Shown here: positions 53,358 through 60,784 of the stretch, piece after piece
Position numbering within the stretch: position 1 is the first letter of the stretch
Layout of the letters: every line of letters begins with the position of its first letter
Assembly: GCA_039908525.1 (NCBI GenBank)
Contig: JAMOAY010000010.1
Location: 1 to 64,000, forward strand
Length of the DNA stretch: 64,000 bases
Source: Magnetaquicoccus sp039908525
GTDB taxonomy: Bacteria; Pseudomonadota; Magnetococcia; Magnetococcales; Magnetaquicoccaceae
Direction of reading: 5' to 3'
The notes under the pieces: model-generated
Databases searched by the model: none
What the model saw: the letters and a program-made list of their open reading frames with translations, nothing else
What the model was told of the DNA's origin: nothing
Translations under genes and position numbers: made by a program

Positions 53358-54748
53358 GGAGGTGGTGGGTCGTCTGGTTTCTCCTCCTGGGGGGGTGTCT
53401 GCGGGTCGGTGAAGAGTGGCAACCGCCCGCATTGGAGATGCAGGGGGCGTGGAGCCTGCTCATTGCCCCGGAGGAGTCCACGACAGAAGCGGACTTCTGG
53501 CTCTCCTGGGGGGATGAGCGCCTGCTGGACTGGGTGCAGAGGGCCCGCATCGACAACCGGGATATCCGTCTGGCCGCAGCGCGCATCACCGAAGCCCGGG
53601 CCTTGACCCGCCTGGCTGCCGCCGATGCCCTGCCCAGCCTGGAACTGGATGCCTCTCTGGTCCGGGATCGTATTTCGGACAACAACCGCGTACCGCCCCG
53701 CGGGATGGCCAATCCGGTGACCGTGCCGCAACTCTGGTTTGATGCCCGCTGGGAGCTGGATCTGTTCGGGCGTCTCCAGCGGCAGCAAGAGGCCGCCGAG
53801 GCGGATCTGTTGGCCGCCCACCTGACCCAGGCCGCCCTGCAGATCAGCCTCTCCGCCGAGGTGGCGGCCACCTACTTTGAATGGCGGGCTGCGTCCGTCA
53901 AGGTGGCGGCCCTGCACAGGCAGGCCGATGCCAGTCGTGCCTTGCTGGTTTTGGTGCGCTCCAGGGTTCGTGCGGGTTTGAATACGGAGCTGGACCTGCG
54001 CCGGGCCGAGGATCAGGCCGCTCAGATCGATGCCCGTCTGCCGGCGGCGCAGACCACGGTGGACATCGCCGTGCGACGGTTGGGCATTCTGACCGGTGGT
54101 CAGGCGGACTCCCTGCTGGCAGAGTCGGTCGTCGAGGAGTCGTTGCCCGCCAGGGTGCCGGCGCTGCCTCACCTGTTGCCGGCAGAGTTGCTGGACCGCC
54201 GACCCGATCTGCGCGCCGCCGAGGCCCGGGCGCACGCCGCGTTTGCCCGGATTGGCGTCGCCGAAGGGGAGTCGTGGCCCCATCTGTCGCTGGCGGCGAT
54301 TCTGGGCACCCTGCCGACCGGGGTGGGCAACCTGCTCTCTGTGGGCAGTGCCTTTTATACCGTCGGTCCGCAACTGAACTGGCCGCTCTATCGAGGGGAG
54401 GCGCTGACGGCACAGGTCGATGTGGCGCGTGCCAGGACGGTGCAGGAGACCCTGACCTGGGAGAAGACAGCGGTGGAGGCCGTCATGGAGGTGGAGACGG
54501 CTGCCCTGCGGCACCGGGAGGCTCAGGAGCGCCTGGAGGCTTTGTCGAATGCCCTGACGGCCCAGCAGCACACCCTGGAGTTGGCAACACTGCGCTATCA
54601 GCGGGGCATGAGCGATTTTTCCGCGCCCCTGGAGGTCGCCCGCCAGTTGGCGGCCATGGAGATCGAAGTGGTGGAGACCCGGTTGCAGCTGTTGACCAGC
54701 GGGATTGCCCTGTACAAGGCGCTGGGGGGAGGTTGGCAGCCACCCTGA
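53354..54748 (+). CDS. Outer-membrane efflux lipoprotein (TolC/OprM/NodT family)
   Basis: The 464-residue product starts at GTG (overlapping the adaptor stop) and has a short signal with lipobox LGGC (Cys15). Two OEP repeats follow, each with long helices (AATYFEWRAASVKVAALHRQA; LPAELLDRRPDLRAAEARAHAAFARIG). The DRRPDLRAAE motif is diagnostic of NodT-type factors. It provides the outer-membrane duct for the ABC/HlyD system encoded immediately upstream; the substrate is unknown. Confidence 0.92.
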   Translation: MRRWWVVWFLLLGGCLRVGEEWQPPALEMQGAWSLLIAPEESTTEADFWLSWGDERLLDWVQRARIDNRDIRLAAARITEARALTRLAAADALPSLELDASLVRDRISDNNRVPPRGMANPVTVPQLWFDARWELDLFGRLQRQQEAAEADLLAAHLTQAALQISLSAEVAATYFEWRAASVKVAALHRQADASRALLVLVRSRVRAGLNTELDLRRAEDQAAQIDARLPAAQTTVDIAVRRLGILTGGQADSLLAESVVEESLPARVPALPHLLPAELLDRRPDLRAAEARAHAAFARIGVAEGESWPHLSLAAILGTLPTGVGNLLSVGSAFYTVGPQLNWPLYRGEALTAQVDVARARTVQETLTWEKTAVEAVMEVETAALRHREAQERLEALSNALTAQQHTLELATLRYQRGMSDFSAPLEVARQLAAMEIEVVETRLQLLTSGIALYKALGGGWQPP

Positions 54749-54807
54749 TGGTGCAGAAACGGGACACGCGTCAAGGCTGGTTCCACGAGATGCACCTCAA
54801 AAATGCG

Positions 54808-55368
54808 TCAGGGCAGGATCTCCATCATCTCCCATTGCGCGATTCGTCGGTCAAACTGAAGATCCAGGTGGTCGGCCAAACGGACGGCGGCCTGCAGATG
54901 TTCCGGCTTCTCAGCCAGTACCCCGGAGATCCGTGACACCACATGATAGGCCACGCTCAGAAATCCCTGCTCGGCAAAATGGTCGGTCAGCATGGCAAAG
55001 AGTGCCATGTGCCGTGTTGTGTCTGTCAGACGCTGTTTGACGGCGGGCCTCAGATGCACCATTCTCTCATTCAACATCGCGTAGAGTCGGGTTGCATCAT
55101 ACGGATGGATCTGCGCCAGGGATCTTTGCCAGACAAACAGGTGCAACGATGGGTAGTAGCGACGCGCCAGACGCTGTTTGAGAAACTGATACAGGTGCAG
55201 ATCCAGCAACTCGTAGTAGCTCCGGGGTGCAGGAGCCAGCAATTCGCCCAGCAACCGATGCACCAGTTCCAGAGATCGGATACGCTCCACCTGGCTCATG
55301 TTGGTCAGCCACTCCCTCTGCAGCGCGTCGGCAGACGGGGGGGGCGGCAGCTGCCCGCCTTTCTTCAT
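54808..55368 (-). CDS. Helical protein of unknown function
   Basis: The 186-residue product is unrecognised. It is rich in Leu, Arg, His, Tyr and Gln and appears all-helical (for example SYYELLDLHLYQFLKQRLARRYYP and RMVHLRPAVKQRLTDTTRHMALF). No signal peptide or membrane segment is seen. It overlaps the end of the SpmA-SpmB fusion gene by ATGA, so it is translationally coupled to it, and converges with the efflux gene 60 bp away. Confidence 0.65.
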   Translation of the reverse strand: MKKGGQLPPPPSADALQREWLTNMSQVERIRSLELVHRLLGELLAPAPRSYYELLDLHLYQFLKQRLARRYYPSLHLFVWQRSLAQIHPYDATRLYAMLNERMVHLRPAVKQRLTDTTRHMALFAMLTDHFAEQGFLSVAYHVVSRISGVLAEKPEHLQAAVRLADHLDLQFDRRIAQWEMMEILP

Positions 55369-56672
55369 CCGCGAGCACCAAACAGAATGGAGCAGATGAG
55401 CACTGCAGCCGCCAATCCTGCCACATCGGCGGTCAACGCCGCCGCCAGGGTGTGCCGCATCTGTCGTACCTGGACGGCGCCCAGGTAGACCGCCAGGACG
55501 TAAAAGGTGGTCTCGGTGGAACCCTGAATGGTGCTGACCAGCATGCCTATGTAGCTGTCCGGGCCAATGGCCGGGTCCTGCATGATGGAGGTCATGACCC
55601 CATAGGCGCCGGAGCCTGAGAATGGCCGCAGCAGGGCCATGGGCAGTGCCTCAGCAGGTAGACCCAGCGGGGTGGTCAAGGGCGAAAGCCACTGCACCAA
55701 GTGGCCCAGGGCGCCGCTGGAACGGAACATGCCGACCGCCACCAGAATGGCCACCAGATAGGGGATGATGCGCACCGCCACCTCGAACCCCTCCCGTGCC
55801 CCCTCCACAAAGGCCTCATAGACAGCGACCCCTCGCAGCATGCCAAAGCCCAGGAAACCGACCACCATTCCCGGAATCACCCAGACCGAAAACTGTTTTC
55901 CATACAGGATGGTCAGCGGGATCAATCCCAGGAGAAGCCCCATGGCGGTCAGGCAAACCCAGGTTGGATAGCCGTCTCCATCGGCGCTGGCCAGTGTTTC
56001 GGCGGGTGGGGTTGTGGCCGCATCCTGTGGTATGTCGGTTGGCTCGGCGGCGGGAGTCTGCGGCATGGGGAACCAGCGTTGCAGGATCCTGGCCCCGATG
56101 ATGGCGGCCACGGTGGCACAGATCGTGGCGAACAGGGTGGTCGGCAGGATGGCGGCCGGTTCCTGGGAGCCCAAAGAGGCCCGCACCGCAATCACGCTGC
56201 TGGGCACCAGGGTGATGCTGGCGGTGTTGATGGCCAAAAACAGGGCCATGGCATCGCTGGCCGTGCCCTTGTGAGGGTTGAGACGGTTCAGTTCGTGCAT
56301 GGCCCGGATGCCAAACGGGGTGGCCGCATTGCCCAGACCCAGGGCGTTGGCGGCGATGTTGAGGATCATGGCCCCCATGGCCGGGTGGTCCGCAGGAACT
56401 TCGGGGAACAGACGTACCATGAGTGGGCGGATGAGCCGGGCCAGAATGGTCAACAAGCCACCCCGCTCGGCCACCTTGATCAGTCCCAGGAAAAGGGCCA
56501 TGCTGCCGATCAGACCCATGGCCAGATTGACGGCCGTCGTGGCCGCCTCCAGCATCCCTTGGGTCAGCAGCTGCATGGGAGAGGCCGCCCCTCCCGCCGG
56601 CAGCCATTGCAGCTGGTGCCAGGCGGTGATGGAAAATCCCAGACAGACAAGGGCAAAAAACAGGCGATTCAT
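55365..56672 (-). CDS. SpmA-SpmB-type fusion, nucleoside-recognition (Gate) domain membrane protein
   Basis: The 435-residue product has about ten membrane segments. The N-terminal half matches spore maturation protein A (MALFLGLIKVAERGGLL; NALGLGNAATPFGIRAM) and the C-terminal half SpmB (VGMFRSSGALGHL; ALLRPFSGSGAYGVM; TETTFYVLAVYLGAV), joined by a Pro/Ala-rich linker at about 210-245. In Bacillus the two are separate and affect spore-core dehydration; in Gram-negative bacteria the role is unknown, probably transport. The helical unknown gene is coupled downstream. Confidence 0.87.
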   Translation of the reverse strand: MNRLFFALVCLGFSITAWHQLQWLPAGGAASPMQLLTQGMLEAATTAVNLAMGLIGSMALFLGLIKVAERGGLLTILARLIRPLMVRLFPEVPADHPAMGAMILNIAANALGLGNAATPFGIRAMHELNRLNPHKGTASDAMALFLAINTASITLVPSSVIAVRASLGSQEPAAILPTTLFATICATVAAIIGARILQRWFPMPQTPAAEPTDIPQDAATTPPAETLASADGDGYPTWVCLTAMGLLLGLIPLTILYGKQFSVWVIPGMVVGFLGFGMLRGVAVYEAFVEGAREGFEVAVRIIPYLVAILVAVGMFRSSGALGHLVQWLSPLTTPLGLPAEALPMALLRPFSGSGAYGVMTSIMQDPAIGPDSYIGMLVSTIQGSTETTFYVLAVYLGAVQVRQMRHTLAAALTADVAGLAAAVLICSILFGARG

Positions 56673-56741
56673 GGGCTCTCCGGGGCAGCCGTCGATCGGT
56701 TATGCCGCTGCCCATCCGGGGCTCGTTGTCGCAGGTGCCGG

Positions 56742-57584
56742 CTACAGAAGCTGCTGGACCCGGACGGCGGACTGGTTGGCCTGGACCTGGAAAGCCATGG
56801 TGGCGTGCTCCCGGATGATGGAGGCAATCTGATCGGCAACGGTGTGTACCCCAAGCCCGGCGCCAATGCGACCATTGTTCACCACCTGGGAGGGGGACCA
56901 GCTCTCCAGGGTGTTCAAGGTATCCAGCAGTTCCGACCGTTTTGCTGCCATCTGGGTTTGCAGGCTGCCGACCAGATCCTGTTCTTTCTGCAGGGAGAGT
57001 GACGCTGCATCCTGACCCGCACCGCTGGTCAACTCAATCGGCGTGAAGGCGCGGGTGAGATCCGGCAGCTGAATGGTCGTCTGGGATTGGGTGTCGATGC
57101 CTGTCTGCAACAGAATGGCCTTGGTGGAGGCCAGCAGGGGAACCCCGTTGTAACGGGTACTGTGCACTTTTTGATCGATGGAACGCTGAATCTTCCGGGC
57201 CTGCTCCTGCATGGCCTGCCGATCCGACTCACTCAGGGTACCGCTGCGACTGGCCACCACCAGTTTTTGCAGTTGTTGCAGATCGGTGTGGATATCATCC
57301 AGACCAGCACTGGCCACTTGTGTCATGGCAATTCCGTCATTCACCTGCATCCTGGCTTGGTTCAGAGACTGCACGTCTGTCGACAGGCGGTCGTTCGACA
57401 GCCGGTCACCCAGGGCCGGCAGGGCGGTTTCCAGACCGGGCAACTCTTCGTGGCCAGCCATGCGGATCTTGAGACCACCCGAGAGTCTGCCCAGCCCCTC
57501 CTTCAAAGAGGAAAGGCCGTTATCCAGCATGGACGCATTCTTGATGCCGGGGAGGTGGGGGCCAGCGGAAGTGATGTTTGCCAT
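56742..57584 (-). CDS. Flagellin-like protein
   Basis: The 280-residue product has the flagellin layout. The N-terminal helical block (SSLKEGLGRLSGGLKI, then VQSLNQARMQVNDGIAMTQVASAGLDDI) and a C-terminal helical block ending in QANQSAVRVQQLL match D0/D1 regions, with a short variable centre. The usual SAKDDAAG motif is changed to RMAGHEELPG, and the C-terminus is short, so it may be a divergent filament protein or a hook-filament junction (FlgL-like) relative. No flagellar export or chaperone gene is adjacent. A Shine-Dalgarno AAGGAG lies about 7 nt before the ATG. Confidence 0.7.
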   Translation of the reverse strand: MANITSAGPHLPGIKNASMLDNGLSSLKEGLGRLSGGLKIRMAGHEELPGLETALPALGDRLSNDRLSTDVQSLNQARMQVNDGIAMTQVASAGLDDIHTDLQQLQKLVVASRSGTLSESDRQAMQEQARKIQRSIDQKVHSTRYNGVPLLASTKAILLQTGIDTQSQTTIQLPDLTRAFTPIELTSGAGQDAASLSLQKEQDLVGSLQTQMAAKRSELLDTLNTLESWSPSQVVNNGRIGAGLGVHTVADQIASIIREHATMAFQVQANQSAVRVQQLL

Positions 57585-57986
57585 AGGGTAACTCCTTCTT
57601 GGATCTGAAATGCGCCGAAAATAGAGCAGACAAGGGAAGGGTCATGTCTGCCATCGTCTTGTGGCCCGGAATTGCAACTTCAGGTCCAATCCAATAATTT
57701 GATGATTTTATTGTTGTTCGTGGTTATTGCGGGCACCGTTCCCGAGACAGTGGGCACTTTTTGCTGTTCCATGACGGAATATTTTTCCCGGGCGAAGGCT
57801 CCTTGTACAATCGTGGCGGGGAGATTCCGGGCCCAACAGCCCGTCTGGCCGGCCATGACAGGCTGGATCCCATATTGGCATGGAAGTTGATTGGCGGGGT
57901 CCAGGGCCGATGCATGAAGGGGTCGTCGTTCTGCGTGGCGCAGGCCGGCACCTGGACCGTTATTGCAACCCAAAGAGGAGAATTCC
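57585..57986. other. Intergenic region with two TGGnCCGn3TTGCAAC motifs
   Basis: About 400 bp between the divergent flagellin-like gene and the InsA-like gene. The motif TGG-[CA]-CCG-n3-TTGCAAC occurs at 57662-57678 and again at 57953-57969, both on the plus strand. It resembles a sigma-54 element (GG and GC dinucleotides), but the GG-GC spacing is 9, not 10. No good sigma-28 box was found upstream of the flagellin-like gene. Confidence 0.4.
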
Positions 57987-58325
57987 ATGGCTGTGGTTGA
58001 GGTGCGCTGTCCCGATTGTGACAGCTTGAATGTGGTCCGCTATGGTAGGCAACCGAACGGGGCACAGCGGTTTGTTTGCCAAAACCCTTCCTGCGAGCGG
58101 CGTGTGTTTCTGCTCAACTATCAGGTCAAGTCCCGTCCTCCCGAGGCCAGACAGCGCATCATAGACTTGGCCCTCAATGGAGTGGATGTCGAGGAGACGG
58201 CACGTCTGTTGAGTCTGCCCTCTGCGGTTGTCTTGGAGGTGTTTCAACAACTCTCCCGTTTTTCCCTGCCTGTCCGCACTCCCCAGGAGGTTCCACCCCG
58301 GCGCTCACGCGCACTGGCCGGGTAG
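57987..58325 (+). CDS. IS1 InsA-like zinc-ribbon/HTH protein, probably domesticated
   Basis: The 112-residue product aligns by eye with InsA, the DNA-binding protein of IS1. It has a zinc ribbon with Cys8, Cys11, Cys31 and Cys36 (CPDC ... CQNPSC), the GAQRFVC segment, then an HTH region RQRIIDLALNGVDVEETARLLSL. No InsB/DDE catalytic frame, inverted repeats or target duplication are found, and the next gene starts immediately after the stop. A DNA-binding regulator derived from or related to transposase N-terminal domains is the best reading. AGAGGAG sits 6 nt before the ATG. Confidence 0.72.
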   Translation: MAVVEVRCPDCDSLNVVRYGRQPNGAQRFVCQNPSCERRVFLLNYQVKSRPPEARQRIIDLALNGVDVEETARLLSLPSAVVLEVFQQLSRFSLPVRTPQEVPPRRSRALAG

Positions 58326-59864
58326 ATGTTCAAGACGACGGAAATCAGACAACGTCTGGTCACGCTCAAGGCGTTGCTGGACCGGGTGACCCGTGCCTGG
58401 ACCAACCGGGACTATGAAACCCTCATGCGTTTTTTTGTCTCCATTTTCCCCCCGCTGGTGCAGGCCGAGCGCTGCAGCATATTCATCTACAGTCCGGACT
58501 CAAACAATGTCTGGTTGAAGTTTGGCACCGGGGTCAAGGAGAAGGAGATTGTCGCCCCCAAGGAGGGCAGCATCGTCGGGCGTACCATTTCCAGCGGTGC
58601 CACCATCTTTGGTTCCGGCCTGGAAAGCCACAATGGGTTTCATGTGCTGGTGGATCAGAAGACCGATTTTGTCACCCGCAGTCTGATGAGTGTGCCCATC
58701 TTCAGCTTGGCGGAGAAACGCTGCATCGGCGCCGTGCAGGTATTGAACAAGCGCGATGGAGACAGCTTCACCAAACAGGATGAACAGCTGTTGCAGCAGG
58801 TGGTCCGCTATCTGGCTCTCGCCATCGAACACAATATCATCACCGAGGAGATGATCGGCATCTCCAAGCATATGCATGAGGAGATGGCCCGTTCCGAGTT
58901 TCGTGCCTCGGACAAGCACGGCTTCATCGCCGAGAGTCCCTCCATGCGGCAAACCCTGGAGGTGGTTCGGCAGATCGGTTCCCTGCCGGTCAATGTGTTC
59001 ATCACCGGGGAGAGTGGTACCGGCAAGGAGGTCATCGCCCGCATGATCCACGAACAATCCAGCGAACGGCGCAGCCGCCCTTTTGTGGCGGTCAACTGCT
59101 CTGCCATTCCGGAAAACTTGATGGAGAGTGAATTTTTCGGGTATGAAAAGGGGGCTTTTACCGGTGCGGTGGCCAGTCGCATGGGCCGTTTTGAAGAGGC
59201 TGCCGGGGGTACCCTGTTCCTGGATGAGATCTCCGAGATGCCGTTGACCATCCAGCCCAAGTTCCTGCGCGCCATCCAGGAGAAGGAGGGGATGCGTCTG
59301 GGCGGCAGCCGACTGCATCGTTACGAGTTCCGCATCATCAGCGCTTCGGCCAAAAATCTGCAGGATGAGGTCAAAAAGGGCAATTTCAGGGAAGATCTGT
59401 TCTTTCGGCTCTTTTCGGTGGATGTCACTCTGCCTCCATTGCGGGAACGGCCCCTGGACATCCTGCCCCTGGCCATGATGTTTCTGGAGGAGGTCAATCA
59501 GCGTTTCAAGAAGAAGGTGCTGGGTTTTTCTGTGGAGACCCTGGCCCGTTTTGAATCCTACGCCTGGCCGGGCAATGTGCGCCAATTGGAACACGAGGTG
59601 GAGCGTCTGGTGGCGCTGACCCCGAATGGTGAAACCATCTCCGTGAGCCACTGCTCTCTGCCGATGCCGGGTGGCGTCCCACCCCAGACCCAGGCTACTC
59701 TGGACTCCCTGTCATTGCCCCTGCAGAGAGAGCAATTGGAGATCCGCCTGATCCGCACCGCCCTGGAAAAGACCCAGGGCAACAAGCTGCAGGCCGCGCA
59801 ACTGCTGGATATCACCCGGCAGTCGTTGCACAACAAAATTCGCCAGTACGGGATCGATGCCTGA
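58326..59864 (+). CDS. GAF-domain sigma-54-dependent transcriptional activator
   Basis: The 512-residue enhancer-binding protein has a GAF domain (about 20-175), an AAA+ domain (about 195-430) and a Fis-type HTH at the C-terminus (about 465-510). Walker A is GESGTGKE, the sigma-54 contact loop is GAFTGA and Walker B reads GGTLFLDEI. The GAF domain replaces a receiver, so it probably senses a small ligand. Its ATG directly follows the stop of the InsA-like gene, so both come from one mRNA. Targets are not shown. Confidence 0.93.
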   Translation: MFKTTEIRQRLVTLKALLDRVTRAWTNRDYETLMRFFVSIFPPLVQAERCSIFIYSPDSNNVWLKFGTGVKEKEIVAPKEGSIVGRTISSGATIFGSGLESHNGFHVLVDQKTDFVTRSLMSVPIFSLAEKRCIGAVQVLNKRDGDSFTKQDEQLLQQVVRYLALAIEHNIITEEMIGISKHMHEEMARSEFRASDKHGFIAESPSMRQTLEVVRQIGSLPVNVFITGESGTGKEVIARMIHEQSSERRSRPFVAVNCSAIPENLMESEFFGYEKGAFTGAVASRMGRFEEAAGGTLFLDEISEMPLTIQPKFLRAIQEKEGMRLGGSRLHRYEFRIISASAKNLQDEVKKGNFREDLFFRLFSVDVTLPPLRERPLDILPLAMMFLEEVNQRFKKKVLGFSVETLARFESYAWPGNVRQLEHEVERLVALTPNGETISVSHCSLPMPGGVPPQTQATLDSLSLPLQREQLEIRLIRTALEKTQGNKLQAAQLLDITRQSLHNKIRQYGIDA

Positions 59865-59866
59865 TT

Positions 59867-59889
59867 GACACCGGGCAGCTGCGTGTCAA
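59867..59889. repeat. Inverted repeat between convergent genes
   Basis: TTGACAC (59867-59873) and GTGTCAA (59883-59889) form a perfect 7-bp stem. It spans the gap between the sigma-54 activator stop and the korB stop and overlaps the latter. There is no T-run, so termination is uncertain. Confidence 0.35.
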
Positions 59890-60761
59890 GACTTGGCCTC
59901 CCCAGCCGCTTTGGCCCGGGCGCACAGCTGCTCAAACGAGTCGGACAGGGTCGGACGGGCGCTCTGATAGTACACCCCCAGCGCTGGACGTTCCTGGTTT
60001 TGCGCCTGTTGCATCGCCGCCATGAGATTGCTGCTGTCGTGTCCGGGAGGCAGATCCCGCACCTGCAAACCCAGGTTGACGTAAGTCTTGCTGGTCTTGT
60101 CGAAGGCGACACACGGGCTCAGGATGTGCAGATAGGAGAATCCCCGATGGGCGATGGCCTGGGCAATCATCTCCCGCAGATGGTCAGGGCGACCGGCATA
60201 GGATTGCCCCACCCAGCTGGCCTCGTAGGAAAGCAGCATCATCAACGGGTTGAGAGGACGCTCCGGATTGTCAAACGGGCTGGTGGAGGTGCGCAACCCC
60301 ATGGCAGAGAGCGGTGAGGTCTGTCCCTTGGTCAGACCATAAATGCCATTGTCGAAAAGCAGATAGGTGATATCCACATTCCGTTTGGCGGCGTGGGGAA
60401 TGTGGCCGCCCCCAATGGCAAACCCGTCCCCGTCACCCCCGATGGCGATGACGGTCAGCTTGTCGTTGGCGGTTTTGATCCCGGTTGCCACAGGCAGAAC
60501 CCGGCCATGCAGGGTGTGAAAACCGAACAGGTTGACGAAGAAGGGGAAACGGGACGCACACCCGATGCCGGAGACCACCACGGATTGGTCCTTGTTCAAG
60601 CTCATGGCGTTGCAGGCGTATGTGATCCCCTCCACGATCGAAAAATAGCCACATCCCGGACACCAGGTGGGCAGGGAACGGGAGCGGTACTCCAGACGAC
60701 CGCTCGCGTGGACCTCCTGCAGCTTGGCATCGACAAAAACAGGTTTTTCCATGATGGACAT
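59886..60761 (-). CDS. korB: 2-oxoacid (2-oxoglutarate):ferredoxin oxidoreductase beta subunit
   Basis: The 291-residue subunit binds thiamine diphosphate: CPGCGYFSIVEG, GIGCASRFPFF and the GDGDGFAIGGGH Mg-TPP motif are present, and CPGC contributes to its Fe-S cluster site. With KorA it interconverts 2-oxoglutarate and succinyl-CoA using ferredoxin, either oxidatively or as the carboxylating step of the reductive TCA cycle. GGGAGA precedes the ATG at 60761. It lies 23 bp after korA. 2-oxoglutarate specificity is inferred from overall similarity; pyruvate cannot be excluded. Confidence 0.9.
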   Translation of the reverse strand: MSIMEKPVFVDAKLQEVHASGRLEYRSRSLPTWCPGCGYFSIVEGITYACNAMSLNKDQSVVVSGIGCASRFPFFVNLFGFHTLHGRVLPVATGIKTANDKLTVIAIGGDGDGFAIGGGHIPHAAKRNVDITYLLFDNGIYGLTKGQTSPLSAMGLRTSTSPFDNPERPLNPLMMLLSYEASWVGQSYAGRPDHLREMIAQAIAHRGFSYLHILSPCVAFDKTSKTYVNLGLQVRDLPPGHDSSNLMAAMQQAQNQERPALGVYYQSARPTLSDSFEQLCARAKAAGEAKS

Positions 60762-60784
60762 GGCATGATCTCCCGTCGTATGTT

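Noticed and set aside
57662..57678. A sigma-54 promoter call at TGGCCCGGAATTGCAAC
   Set aside because: The GG-GC spacing is nine bases, not ten, and no gene starts at the right distance. It was kept only as an unexplained motif.
57987..58325. An intact IS1-family insertion sequence
   Set aside because: Only an InsA-like frame is present; no InsB catalytic frame, inverted ends or target duplication were found.
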